Of a stretch of 64,000 bases of DNA, positions 32,952 to 43,907 are shown in pieces. The stretch is from contig NW_026516669.1 in assembly GCF_025766255.1 (NCBI RefSeq), positions 310,001-374,000 on the forward strand. Direction: 5' to 3'. The position numbers were made by a program, and so were the translations under genes. Origin of the DNA: Zychaea mexicana. Its lineage: Eukaryota > Mucoromycota > Mucoromycetes > Mucorales > Lichtheimiaceae. The notes beneath the pieces were generated by a model. The model was not told where the DNA came from. It searched no databases and saw nothing but the letters and a program-made list of their open reading frames with translations. Each line of letters opens with the position of its first letter. Position 1 is the stretch's first letter.

Positions 32952-35900
32952 TTACAATTGTTGCTGTTGCAACGGTGTGAGGCTTTCCAGATCGTACGAC
33001 GGGTTGCCCGAAGCAACAACTCGGTAGCCGCCTCGCTGCCCGGTTATTAAGCGGCCAGCGTGCTCCCAAGCACGAGCAAAGATTCCAGGCACAGACACGC
33101 CGGGCGATGTTGACTGCTCGTCGTAGTCGTCCACCAGTGGCGGTTTGCGCCAGAGCCATTTGAGCATCAGACTGCTGACCACAACACTCGTCGAACTTGC
33201 TGCCATTGCCAGACCGGCCATCATTGGATGCAGGTGGTATCCCCACGGCATAAAGATACCCATGGCCAGAGGTATGCCGATCACATTGTAGATGCACGCC
33301 CAAATCAGGTTGATACGAATCCGCCGGAATATCGTGCGTGATAAATCGAGGGCTGCCACCACATCGGATAGGTCGCTGCGCATCAAGACAACATCCGCTG
33401 CCTCAATGGCAACGTCGGTGCCACTGCTCAGTGCAATGCCCAAGCTTGCTGCTGCCAGTGCTGGCGAATCGTTCACACCGTCGCCAACCATCGCCACGAC
33501 CGTCTGCTTTGTTTTGCTGCCCCACATCGATCGCTTGCTGCTGCCCAAGGGAACAAAGGGTCGAGCTTGGATCTCTTGAACCAACTGTGTCTTGCCGTTG
33601 GGTGATACGCCTGCGTGGACTTCTTCAATACCAACTTGACGTGCAATGGATCGTGCCGTCAAGGCATTGTCACCCGTCACCACAGCTGTGCGCATACCCA
33701 TGCTATGCAGAGTGGCGACAACCTTTCTTGCTTCGGGCTTGAGCACATCTGCGAGCGAGATGTAACCAGCGACCATGCCGTTCCAGCCCACAACAATGCA
33801 CGTATGACCCTGCGCCTCCTCTGTCTCGATTTCTTTGGCCTGCTCTGCTGTCAGGTTCATCCCATTGTAGTCTTCCAACCATCGACGGTTGCCGACGAGA
33901 ATCAAGTGTGTGCCACCAGAAAGATCGGACAGCAGGCTCTGTCGCTGTTGGTGCACGTGCAAGTGGCATTCAATGCCAAAGCCAGTCTCGCTCCTGAACC
34001 CAGAGACAGCTGCCAGGATCTCCAGTACATCCACGCCAGACAATTGCTTGCCCTTGGCCACCACTGCCTTTCCCACCAGATGCTCACTGTGCGTTTCTGC
34101 AATAGCGGCCATCACCAGCAACTGATCCTGCGAAACCTCTTCGATCCAGCTCGTGGACCTTGTCACCTGGAGCTTGCCTTGCGTGAGCGTGCCGGTCTTG
34201 TCAAACACAACCGTATTGACCCGTTGTCCATTCTCCAACACAGCGCCACCCTTGAACAGTACGCCGTTCTGCGCACCGACACCCGTGCCCACCATGACCG
34301 CGGTCGGTGTAGCCAAGCCCAAGGCACAGGGACATGCCACAATAATGACACTGATACACATTTTGAGACATACGAAAAACCAGTTGCCGTCGCCCTCATC
34401 TTGTATTTCCGACTTTAGCATCGCAGGCATACTGTCTACGCCCAACAGCACCACCAGTACAGTCCAAACCAGCAATGTGGCCAAGCCTAGCCCAATGACC
34501 GACGGAACAAAGTAGCCAGCAACGACATCCGTAAAGCCTTGAATAGGTGCCTTGCTCAATTGTGCATCTTCAACTAGTTTGACAATCTGGCTGAGGGCCG
34601 TATCTGATCCAACGCGCGTGGCCTGCATAATGAATGTGCCCGGACCATTGACCGTACCACCAATGACAGTATCGCCAACCTTTTTGGACACGGCATCGAC
34701 TTCACCTGTGACCATGGATTCGTCGAGCGTCGATGAGCCAGAATACACCGTTCCATCCGTAGGGACCTTGTCACCTGGCAGGATCTTTAAAAAGTCGTCT
34801 TGCTGAATCAATTCCGAAGGGATACGCTTCTCCGAAATCACGGCATTGGTCTTTGGATCCATGGTCAACATCAATGCCGTGGGCGGTGTGAGTGACATGA
34901 GTTTGGACAAAGCCGAGGACGATTGGCCCTTTGCAAGATTTTCCAGTAGACGACCCATGGAAATGAATGCGATCAGCATGGAAGACGTTTCGAAAAACAC
35001 AACAGGATGGTGTTCCGACTGGATACAGACGGCACGGACTATGGAGAGGATAGAAAACACGAATGCGGCCAGGGTCGAGATGGACACCAGGACATCCATG
35101 GTAGGTGAACGATGCTTGATAGACACAAGGGCCGACTTTAAGAACCGTTTGCCGACGCCAAATTGGACAGGTATGGTGAGCACTAGCTGTAGGATGTCTG
35201 TGAAATACAAGCCAGGCACTATCCTTGAAGCATCGATGATATGACGACCCCAGGACGTCATGGGCATGACCATTGCAATGAAGAACACCGGCACTGAGAA
35301 CAATGCGCTCTTCCATAACGCCGAGCGCCACTCTTTGATTTCGCGGATCTTGGACAAGCTCTCGAGCTGGGTATTCTTGATGTTATCCGACATGAGTGCG
35401 TCAAATCCGAGCTCTTCAATTGCTTCCACCAGATTGCGTGGCCCCAGTATCGTGTTATCATAGTGGATGATGGCCAGTTCCGTCATCAAGTTGACTGCGA
35501 TAGAATGCACGCCAGGTAATTTGCCGACGCCCATCTCGATGCTGTGTACACAGCTGGCGCATGTCATGCCAAAAATCTGCAGCTGGACCGTGTCATCTCG
35601 TTTCTGCAGGATCGGCTTGGCTTCAAATCCAACGTCCTCAATCATATCGGCAATCTGCTCTACGCTCGTCGTGGAAGGATTGAATTCAACCGTCGCCCGC
35701 TCAGCCAAGAGTGACACTTTGATGGCGACGATGCCTGGCTGTGCACTCACAGCCCGTTCGATGCTGTTGACGCATGAAGCACAGGTCATCCCACGCACTT
35801 CAAGCTGTGCCGATATAGTCTCCGCTACTGCTGCGGCCGTTGCTGACGACGACGGTGCTACTGATTTTATTAAAAGTGCCGTCTCGTTATCGTTGCCATT

Positions 35901-36482
35901 TTGGTCATCGTCATGGTTGTCGACGTTATTATTGTTACTATTTCCGTCGTTGCCCGGGACATCGAACCCACAATCTTCAATGGCTGTGACAATAGAGTCT
36001 CGTGAAAGCAGGCTTGGGTCATGTACAACCGTGGCGTTTTCGTTGGCAAGACTCACATCAATGGATACCAAGCCCGGTATACCCCTCAGTGCATTAGTAA
36101 TTGATTTAACGCACGACTGACAAGTCATGCCTTGCACTGGCAACACTGTGGTCATGTCTTGTTGTTGTAATGGCACGTCGAATCCGCAGTCTTCAATCGC
36201 TTCGACAATCTTGGGGTGACTCAAACGACTGGCGTCAAATTCTACATGGGCTTGTGCTTCTGCAAGACTGACTTGGACCGAATAAACGCCGTCGAGCTGG
36301 TTCAGGGCTAACGTAAGGGCCTTTACGCAGGAATTACACGTCATGCCCTCAATGGGCATCACGACATTGACAATTGCACGATTGGTATTGTTGGAGGTGG
36401 TGGTCATGACTAAAACGTTGTCAGTAGCAGGGTCGTCGTTGTCGGTGAATATTTCAGAACTATTGACGTTGTGAGGTGCCAT
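32952..36482 (-). CDS. CCC2: Copper-transporting P1B-type ATPase (CCC2/ATP7 family)
   Basis: A single uninterrupted frame of 1176 aa, unusual here because neighbours are intron-rich. It pumps Cu(I) into the trans-Golgi lumen to metallate enzymes such as the multicopper oxidase of iron uptake. Domains in order: four heavy-metal-associated domains with GMTCNSC (near residue 48), GMTCQSC (near 120), GMTCASC (near 235) and GMTCASC (near 310); eight membrane helices; TGE in the actuator domain (MVTGEVD); the ion-binding CPC in VACPCALGLATPTA; phosphorylation site DKTGTLTQ; the SEH motif of the nucleotide domain; TGDN; and GDGVNDSPAL. The nucleotide-site motif is SEHLV rather than SEHPL. Four HMA domains is more than yeast Ccc2 (two) and fewer than human ATP7A/B (six). 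The C-terminus is a short Gln tail. Confidence 0.97.
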   Translation of the reverse strand: MAPHNVNSSEIFTDNDDPATDNVLVMTTTSNNTNRAIVNVVMPIEGMTCNSCVKALTLALNQLDGVYSVQVSLAEAQAHVEFDASRLSHPKIVEAIEDCGFDVPLQQQDMTTVLPVQGMTCQSCVKSITNALRGIPGLVSIDVSLANENATVVHDPSLLSRDSIVTAIEDCGFDVPGNDGNSNNNNVDNHDDDQNGNDNETALLIKSVAPSSSATAAAVAETISAQLEVRGMTCASCVNSIERAVSAQPGIVAIKVSLLAERATVEFNPSTTSVEQIADMIEDVGFEAKPILQKRDDTVQLQIFGMTCASCVHSIEMGVGKLPGVHSIAVNLMTELAIIHYDNTILGPRNLVEAIEELGFDALMSDNIKNTQLESLSKIREIKEWRSALWKSALFSVPVFFIAMVMPMTSWGRHIIDASRIVPGLYFTDILQLVLTIPVQFGVGKRFLKSALVSIKHRSPTMDVLVSISTLAAFVFSILSIVRAVCIQSEHHPVVFFETSSMLIAFISMGRLLENLAKGQSSSALSKLMSLTPPTALMLTMDPKTNAVISEKRIPSELIQQDDFLKILPGDKVPTDGTVYSGSSTLDESMVTGEVDAVSKKVGDTVIGGTVNGPGTFIMQATRVGSDTALSQIVKLVEDAQLSKAPIQGFTDVVAGYFVPSVIGLGLATLLVWTVLVVLLGVDSMPAMLKSEIQDEGDGNWFFVCLKMCISVIIVACPCALGLATPTAVMVGTGVGAQNGVLFKGGAVLENGQRVNTVVFDKTGTLTQGKLQVTRSTSWIEEVSQDQLLVMAAIAETHSEHLVGKAVVAKGKQLSGVDVLEILAAVSGFRSETGFGIECHLHVHQQRQSLLSDLSGGTHLILVGNRRWLEDYNGMNLTAEQAKEIETEEAQGHTCIVVGWNGMVAGYISLADVLKPEARKVVATLHSMGMRTAVVTGDNALTARSIARQVGIEEVHAGVSPNGKTQLVQEIQARPFVPLGSSKRSMWGSKTKQTVVAMVGDGVNDSPALAAASLGIALSSGTDVAIEAADVVLMRSDLSDVVAALDLSRTIFRRIRINLIWACIYNVIGIPLAMGIFMPWGYHLHPMMAGLAMAASSTSVVVSSLMLKWLWRKPPLVDDYDEQSTSPGVSVPGIFARAWEHAGRLITGQRGGYRVVASGNPSYDLESLTPLQQQQL

Positions 36483-37295
36483 GTTCCTTTAACATACACA
36501 GAAGAGGAGGATAAGGGTGGGGGGCGTGGGGAAGGGTGTGTGACGCCCCTGTTAAAGGAAACAAAAAGGAGTTTTGGAAGAAAGAGAGAAAGCAAGTATG
36601 TTGTTGGAGAACAAAAAAAAACAGGTAAAGCTGTGTTTGTGTTACCATTCAGGCAAAAAGGACGACGGGGCCGGCAGAACTTTTTGGTCCGAGCGAACTA
36701 ACTCCAAAATATGATATTTGCTGTTTCAAAGAGTGATTTGTTATGGAGTGCATCTTCTGACCTAAAGAGAAGCAAACCCTCCCCCTAACCCCACGCGTGT
36801 CCCATCCATCAGAAACAGCAAGATGAATGCCCAAACAGAACTGAATTGATAATCACGCCACAAGGAAACGAGGAATGAATTCTGTATTCGTGTGTGTGGT
36901 GTTGTTGCGAAAGTGGTGTAACAAAAGATCCTGGGCGGTGATCGGCAATACATCGCCCCGCTTCCGACGCTGACTCCCTTCTATGTGATTCCTTCTGTAC
37001 TATCGATGGCTTTTAATTAGCTTGCGAGCGGTGCAAGAAGTAGCACGGCTAGCAGTAGAAGACGACGCTGGCCTATGTATTGTGTAGCAAGAACAGTGGG
37101 AATTCCAAACAATCAGTAAACAAATAAGCAAGGGCTGCGTGATTAGTACTTATACGGACCCTTCTAACTTTCTTTTGGTGTTGTTGTTGCTGCTGCTGCT
37201 CGACCAGGAGTATCTATTGTCATTCAACCTGTGCTTAATAATTTTTCCTTTTTCTGTTGCACAAAATCAGATATCCTTTTTTTGGGGCATTTTAT
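36483..37295. other. Intergenic region upstream of CCC2
   Basis: 813 bp between CCC2 and RAD52, both on the minus strand, so it holds the CCC2 promoter and RAD52 3' flank. The first 120 bp contain alternating GGAGG/AAAGAGAG purine runs. No clear metal-response element was identified by eye. The AATAAA overlapping the RAD52 stop (TAAATAAAA) lies at its edge. Confidence 0.5.
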
Positions 37296-38801
37296 TTACT
37301 GTAATGCAGGTTCATCTATGGGCTGGCTCTCGATATCCGGCTTGTCAAAGTCCTTTTCCTGGGCAATGACTTCTGCGTAAAAGTCCTCGTCACCGTCTAG
37401 TGAACAAAGAGCGTGATTTAGTCAACAATAGCACTAGTGGACGGAAGTTTTGTGAATGTTTTACCCATAGAAAAGCTGTCGTCTCGGGAAAGTGTGCTTC
37501 GTAGCGGTGGAGGTTGGTTGGGTGGTAACGGGCTCACGGTAGGAACCTCATTATTAGCAGGTCTTTTTGCAGGTGCAGAAAAGGATGGAGGAGGTGCAGT
37601 TTTGGTGGTAGTGGTAGTAGGCTTCTGCTGCTGCTGCTGCTGCTTTTGCCGTGATGCAGATCGAGTGAGAGGTGGTGGTGGTTTGGATGGGGCTGTTGCC
37701 TGTTGCTGATGATTGTTGTTATTGTTGGTATACGTGCTAGCAACCATGGTGGATGATGATGACATGTTGCTGTTGGCTTGTTGTTTTTGTGATGGCGATG
37801 ACTGTTGTGGTTTGCACTCTTGTTCCTTTTGTTGTTGTTGTTGCTGTTGCTGCTGTGCAAGGTATCGCTTGTCGCGATAAAGATTCTTCGGATCGAATTT
37901 AATCTATTTAGAGTTCAATAGCGTCATTAGTTTGCCCATTTATGCAAGATGTACTGTATCAACTCAAGTAGTAATACATACCGCTGGTGCTTTCATGTAC
38001 TGTATGTGGCTGGTATAGTTCTTGTCGTAGATACAGTTGCCCAACACATTGCCAAACATACGTAATGCGCGTTTCATGCCATCGGTGACAGCTTCCTTCC
38101 TGGCCTAGTAGTCGAGATAAAGATTGAGCCGTCTCTTTGTCCCATGACTTGGTAGTAATATCGTTTTTGGCAACAAACGACTCACCTTTTCCATGGCAGC
38201 AGCTTTGCTCTTGCTATGTTCCATTTGGCCATAACCAACGTCCTTAAAAAAAGATAAGGTTTGTATGAGTTCCACTTGTATCTCAATTACTGTGGGCATA
38301 GAGCTCTCTTGAACAAACAACATACTTCGTGAAAAGTGCCATCCTTCAAAGTGATTCGTACGATTGCAGAAATGCCCACGTCAACTCTCCCTTCCTTTTC
38401 ATCCACCTAAAAGAGAAAAGGATCATGCACTTAGTGACTTTCTTCGTATGCATGCAATATAAAATTACGCACGAAATCCACTGTCATGCTGCGCAGCTCT
38501 GACGACCAACCGTTGAACCCAAAATGTTCATTCGCAAGTTGAATGGCAGATTGTCCTTCAATATACGTGAATTTCCCACCTATTAAAAAGACAACACGTG
38601 TAAGTATGAAAGATCTCCACTTATTCAATGAATGTAAATGACACGTAAGTATAGATCGATCATTGATCAACTCTTATAAGAATAATTAGTTACATTACCA
38701 GGTCCAGTACGTTGGCGCAAAAACTCAGGGCCTAGTTGCTGTTGAAGTTCAACGTTAAGGCGTTTGACTTCCTCGACAGTGAATTCACTGCGCTTTTGCA
38801 T
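37296..38801 (-). CDS. RAD52: RAD52 recombination mediator
   Basis: Seven exons: 38801-38699, 38579-38473, 38406-38326, 38242-38186, 38104-37982, 37903-37465 and 37396-37296; phases are consistent and give 336 aa. The first 150 residues are the Rad52/Rad22 DNA-annealing domain: [77 protein letters not shown]. It loads RAD51 on RPA-coated ssDNA and anneals single strands. The rest is Gln-, Ser- and Pro-rich and disordered, ending in an acidic segment [10 protein letters not shown]. If the last intron is left unspliced, a stop appears at 37418; its CTAAA branch point and TAG acceptor favour splicing. It is divergent from RAD51, with one small gene between them. Confidence 0.95.
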
Positions 38802-40419
38802 TGTTCCTCGCGAACAACTGAAGGGAAGAAAGAGGGGTATGCTTTTCTGGGTATGATTGCTACTTGGTGACACGAAAAAAAAACTCGGATTGGCGGGTGA
38901 GTTTGCACCAAAAAGGCACACAAATCCTCAAAGGAACAATGGGTTAATAAATAATAATGTGCTTGAGCCAACTGACTGGATCGAGTGTTGGACTTGATTC
39001 ACTATTACTTATTTACTTTACTTGAGCTTTTGCAATTGCGTTGCTTTCTTTTATTTGACATGCATTCTAACGATAACTTCAGCGGATCGGATCTAATATA
39101 CACCGGATCATACCATCTTCGATGATTAAAGTGTACAGCTTGCGTTTGCTATGTTATGGCTGTGATGAGGTATACAAAATGGGAATACGTGTTGCGCTTA
39201 CAAGGAGATGTGAACAAGGAAGAAAAAGATAGGTGACTCTATCTATAGCTGCCTTTCTTTCTCCCGTGTTATTGACCTTACGACGGCTTCTGTACTAGAG
39301 GCACTCGACGATCCAAGGAATTTCAATGCTTGAAAGAGCATAGACATTCTTAACAATCCTCTATAGACATGATTTTGCTTTTTTTTTCCTGACGCTCTGT
39401 TCTTCATAAACTTGTAAATTGAGCTCCATGGGTCTTGTGTAAAAATGTTGTGGTCGCGTCACATCATGTTGCGTGGGTCCACCACAATAAAAGGAAATAG
39501 ATATACGTATGGCTAGTGGTTTAAGGTTACTTCTCCAACGCCCAATATACCGGCTTTCCCGCAGTCCGTACAGCTTATTGGCGACGGCGCTTCGGTAGTT
39601 GTAGACCAAACTGCCACGTCCATTGAAAAGATATGAATTGCCGTTTTTTGCGGTTTGTCGTCATTTAAAGCTTTTAGGACACCTGAATCGACCTTCCAAG
39701 ACCCTGTGACAGGTCGTCTCAAAAAGCCCAGACGGTAGTATGAGATCTGGCTTGTCAATTCGATATGCGCGAATGAACTCTAAGGATTCACAATCGTCGA
39801 CTTTTGCAATATATCCTCGCAGGTTCGTGTTTCCCATTATGTGGGCCTTTTTATGGGGGTTGTGATTTCCTTCCTCTTTTTATTTTTGGTGTCTCGTTAT
39901 GATACGGGAGGAAGTGGACGAGGGAAGAACACATGAAGCCACTCGATATCCTGATAGGCTATTGCAGAAGCCCTATATGGTAAATGTAAAGACTATATAT
40001 CATTTTTGGCTCGCTCACTGTCACGACCAGTTACTTCAAGCCAGCCTCTTTATTGTACGCCGAGTAATTCCTATCATGAAAATAATGAGCTAAGCCATTC
40101 GAGAAGGGCAACTTGGTTCTACGGTTCTTCGCGCTGTATAGAGCGAGACGCTGATACGTCGAAATGCTGTTTCTGACAACAACTTGAGATTATTAAGTGG
40201 TGTTTTATTTTATGCTTTCAAATACAAATAATGCTGTATGTGCAAGTATTACTGTTATGTGCTCTCTCGAAATATGTATGTATGATAATCCTGCTTCTGT
40301 CCTGCTTTTCTTCGTTTTATATGCTGATATTTGGTGTTCATGGAAGTGTTTTTTATTGAGTTTGAGCAAAGGGTGCCATCCAACATTAAGAAAAGAGAGA
40401 GAAAGAGAGGGGAATTGAA
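38802..40419. other. Intergenic region upstream of RAD52 with unassigned minus-strand frames
   Basis: 1.6 kb. The proximal 200 bp should hold the RAD52 promoter. At 39837-39361 three overlapping minus-strand frames succeed one another (starting MGNTNLRGYIAKVDDCESLE at 39837, then frames stopping near 39513 and 39361) without splice sites that join them. Together they could be a frameshifted remnant of a small gene I do not recognise. The rest, to 40419, is featureless. Confidence 0.35.
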
Positions 40420-40656
40420 TTATTGTTTATATTTCTTGCACTCGCAAATGCCTTTCTCTTGACCGCATTGGCCGAGGATATAGTCCGGGTCTTCACCGTA
40501 TTCCTGGCAGATCTTTTTGCAGACGTCTTTTACTCGTGAGTCCTTGAAAGCACTGCAGTGCTCCTGCTTGACGTCTTGTCGGTCTGGGATGGTGGAGGCG
40601 GTGGCCAGCATTGTTGAGCAAGCGGCCAGAAGGACAATGAGAAGAGTTCCTTTCAT
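40420..40656 (-). CDS. Small secreted cysteine-rich peptide, defensin-like (CS-alpha-beta) pattern
   Basis: A single-exon frame of 78 aa. Residues 1-20 (MKGTLLIVLLAACSTMLATA) form a classic signal peptide with a cleavage-type A-T-A end. The mature part is charged and has exactly six cysteines spaced C-x11-C-x3-C-x13-C-x6-C-x-C. The C-x3-C plus C-x-C framework is the signature of the cysteine-stabilised alpha-beta fold found in fungal, insect and plant defensins; fungal defensins of the plectasin type have close to this spacing. The likely role is an extracellular antimicrobial or signalling peptide (inference). No dibasic propeptide site precedes the cysteine core. It lies alone between the divergent RAD52 and RAD51 genes. 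A generic small secreted protein remains the alternative. Confidence 0.75.
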   Translation of the reverse strand: MKGTLLIVLLAACSTMLATASTIPDRQDVKQEHCSAFKDSRVKDVCKKICQEYGEDPDYILGQCGQEKGICECKKYKQ

Positions 40657-41084
40657 TTTATATTTCTTGGTTATGCGTGTGCGTGAGTGTATGTGTTTGG
40701 CTGCTGCCTGAAAGATGAGAGAGAGAAAAGAAGAGTGAGAGAAAAGTTCATTTCCACCCCTTGAGCGCTTTTATATTGGAAGCGAGGACACTCCGGCGCA
40801 CTCTATGTAAGGCACACATGTCTTTTTACTTGTTTTAAGTAAACGCTAATTTGAATACCCCCACCCCCCTGAATGAAGATGCGCCTTGATATTTCCTATT
40901 ACTACCAGTGAGGGAAGCCCTTTTTCATTATTTCCAAGCGAAGAGAGCCTGTCGGAATTATGTGTTTGCGGTTGTCAAACAGCATGAATAAGACAAAAAA
41001 AAAGAGCGGTGTACGTCACTACCGAAATACACTACTGCGACGTATTTCTTTTTCTTCCTCTTTTGATTTTCAGCGCTATTTCTC
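40657..41084. promoter_or_regulatory. Divergent promoter of the secreted peptide and RAD51
   Basis: 428 bp between start codons. It contains GAGAGAGAAAAGAAGAG just upstream of the peptide gene, a CCCCCACCCCCC block near 40860, and a TTTCTTTTTCTTCCTC tract right before the RAD51 start. No specific damage-response element is claimed. Confidence 0.5.
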
Positions 41085-42913
41085 ATGACAGTTTCAACGA
41101 GACGCAAAGCCAGTGATGGTGACCCAGCACCAGAAGCAGATATTCTAGAACTTGAGGAACAAGACGATCAGATGCAACAAGACTCTGAAGAAAACAACGG
41201 CGACGATGAAGAGGATGGGGTCGGTGTGACACTGGTAGACACTCTGGAGGTACGTATGCATATGCCATATAAGAACAATGAAAGAACGATAAGGGGTAGT
41301 AGGGGGTAAGATAGAAGTTGAAGGCACTCATGATGGGTGTGCACTTGCGCGTCTTTTAATTTTTTTGTATGTGCCTCTTCATCAAACAAACATAAAAAAG
41401 CAACATGGTGTTTCACCAGGTGATATCAAAAAGCTTAAAGAAGCCGGCCACTACACTGTCGAGTCAATTGCATACACGACCAAGAAGACTCTGCTGGCCA
41501 TCAAGGGTCTCTCCGAAGCCAAAGTGGAGAAGATTCTCAAAGAAGGTGTCTACTGTTACTACGAAAACTATGACTGTTATTAGTTATTGCTACTGCCAAT
41601 GTAAGGTACCAACAAAGACTCATCATTACCTGTGATGCTTGAAATCAATAGCCAGCAGTTTGGTGGATATGGGCTTCACTACGGCCATGGAGATCCATCA
41701 GCGTCGGGCGGAAATGATCCATATTACCACGGGCTCAAAAGAACTGGACAAGATCCTCGGCGGTGGTATCGAAACGGGCTCTATTACTGAGCTGATTGGC
41801 GAGTTCCGGACCGGAAAAACACAGCTGTGCCATACACTTGCGGTGACATGTCAGGTGCTTTATTCTCTCTCTGAAGCGTATGTGAAATAGTTCAACAAAC
41901 ATAGTACTGAAAGAATCATCCGCGTTCCAAAACCCATATAGCTGCCAGTCTCACAAGGAGGTGCCGAAGGAAAATGCCTGTACATCGATACCGAGGGTAC
42001 TTTCCGTCCAAGCCGTATTCTCGCTACAGCCCAAAGGTGTGTATGTGCCCACTTTTCATATTGATGTATCGTTTGGGTGATGCTGATATCCTTTCGTTTT
42101 CCTTTCGAATACACACGTTAGGTACACACTGTCGACGGAGACCACATTGGACAACGTGGCGTATGCCCGGGCCTATAATGCCGACCATCAATCGGCATTG
42201 CTTGTTCAAGCCTGTGCACTGATGGCGGAAACTCGGTTCGTTACTGATGTTCCATTTTTGCTGCTACTGCATGTGTCCTGCACCGGAGCTGATTCACTTT
42301 GAAATTTGGACTTATGCATGAGAAATCCAATGTTTGTGCATACGCACAGGTTCGCTATACTTATTGTAGACAGCGCTATTGCACTGTTCCGCACAGACTA
42401 TTCTGGACGAGGTGAACTTTCTGCACGTCAAATGCATCTGGCTCGCTTTCTCCGTCTTCTGCAGCGAATCGCAGATGAAGTATATACCATTTCCTTCTTC
42501 TCTTTGACGATAGCTGATATTTTTTTTGAAATACTTGATTGTAATCGTGTTTGAATGCTGTATATACTAGTTTGGTGTGGCAATCGTGATTACCAACCAT
42601 GTCGTTGCTCAGCCGGATGGAGGGGCGTCCATGTTCGTTGCTGATCCCAAAAAACCAACCGGAGGCAATATTATCGCTCATGCTTCATGCACCAGGTACA
42701 ACCCATTATCATTACTTTAAAAGAGAAGAAAGAGGTATTGGCATTTACTAATTGTATGATGCGTTAACCAAAAATGTATAAACTAGACTCTACTTTCGAA
42801 AGGGTAGAGGCGAGAGCCGTATCTGCAAGATCTACGACTCACCCTCGCTGCCAGAGACTGAAACGGTGTTTGTCATCTCTGAACAGGGTGTCAGCGATCC
42901 CCGCGACGACTAA
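41085..42913 (+). CDS. RAD51: RAD51 strand-exchange recombinase
   Basis: Eight exons: 41085-41249, 41401-41545, 41652-41854, 41942-42036, 42122-42235, 42350-42479, 42571-42695 and 42787-42913; consistent phases give 367 aa. RAD51 forms the ATP-dependent nucleoprotein filament for homologous pairing. Order: acidic N-terminus; helix-hairpin-helix DNA-binding domain ([31 protein letters not shown]); Walker [10 protein letters not shown] (residues 153-161); the ARAYNADHQ region; Walker [30 protein letters not shown]; loop L2 to [16 protein letters not shown]-terminal [15 protein letters not shown]. It is RAD51 rather than DMC1, as shown by [17 protein letters not shown] and [11 protein letters not shown]. 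Odd point: residue 294 is His in ITNHVVAQ where RecA-family proteins have a conserved Gln. The 3' end lies against or overlaps VTI1. Confidence 0.96.
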
Positions 42914-43814
42914 AAGAATCTGCCACCGTAACAGGTATTTAACATATTTGTGCATCATCCTCTTTCTTTCTTTCTTTTTCATTTCGCTGAAAGATAATTG
43001 CTAGCAAGAATATGTATTGGTTCTTACCTTCTGGACATGCTTTTTAATGTCTTGGATGCTTTATCAATATAGGAGTTAGTCTCGGACACCTAGCACACAA
43101 ACAAACCATGCATCGCCGCACACATATCTTTAGTCGTATCTACGCTTCCCTTCCTATGTCGTATTTGCTTTGAAAAAAAAATCCCATGTAAAACCATACA
43201 GCATCTTGTGTACGCGTCAGGCTTTCCCGTTGTGTCTTGAGCTGTTGAAGAATGTCGGCACCCATAGTTTCCGTCTCCAGGGCAAGCCGATGGCTATCCT
43301 GCAATCGCTGACTCGAGCGTTGGAGCCTTTCTGTATCATCGAGAAGCCGCTGTCGTCTAGTATGATCGTCGCCAGCGCTAGTCCGATCAATAACATCATT
43401 GCTATTACTGCTACTAGATCCAGATTGCAGAGAAGCTAGTCGCGCCTCATGAGCCCGTAACTTGGCTTTGTACAAGGGCACCTCATCTTGTGCCCCGTCT
43501 CGCATTTTTGCGAGCTACAGATGCAAGTCAGTTCGTGATCTCTTTTACTTTTTTTTTCCAGTCTTGAAGAATAACGAGGAGGCTATTTCTATACAGAGTA
43601 AGGACAAGGAAAGGTGACATCTGCTTACAATGTCACTCAGTTCCTGCATTTCGTTTGCTAATGCATAAATGTCACTTAAAACGAGATTTATAGCCTTGCT
43701 AAAGCCAGAAATACACAACATACAGACTGTATACTGATCCTTAAGCGAGTTTTTCTCGAGAGTCGTTATGCGTTTTTGAAAGTCTTTTTCGTAGGTTGTG
43801 AATCGATCGGTCAT
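42839..43814 (-). CDS. VTI1: VTI1-like Qb-SNARE (3' end uncertain)
   Basis: Exons 43814-43629, 43514-43200 and 43089-43028 are clear; the last exon, about 42959-42839, is tentative. Vti1 is the Qb-SNARE of Golgi-endosome-vacuole fusion. Evidence: the N-terminus [16 protein letters not shown] matches the Vti1 Habc start (YE-x-DF), then [12 protein letters not shown], and the SNARE motif [20 protein letters not shown] continuing through [13 protein letters not shown] and [15 protein letters not shown]. Codons 28-39 (a 36-bp GT...AG segment, about 43733-43698) are in frame and might be a tiny intron. After the SNARE motif a hydrophobic anchor is expected, but only 115 bp remain before the RAD51 stop. 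The only in-phase continuation gives a basic stretch and a poor helix ([14 protein letters not shown]) antisense to RAD51 exon 8. It is followed 94 bp upstream by ARB1 on the same strand. Confidence 0.75.
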
Positions 43815-43907
43815 TATGATTTCTGTTAGAACACAAGGAAAGTTTAAAAAATAAAAGTTCCGGGTAAGCTGTTTAAGTTCTTTTTATTTTTGGAGTGTGC
43901 ATGTCTT

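Noticed and set aside
33615..36120. Several 100-270-codon plus-strand frames inside CCC2
   Set aside because: Shadows of the ATPase frame, without domains or spliceable structure.
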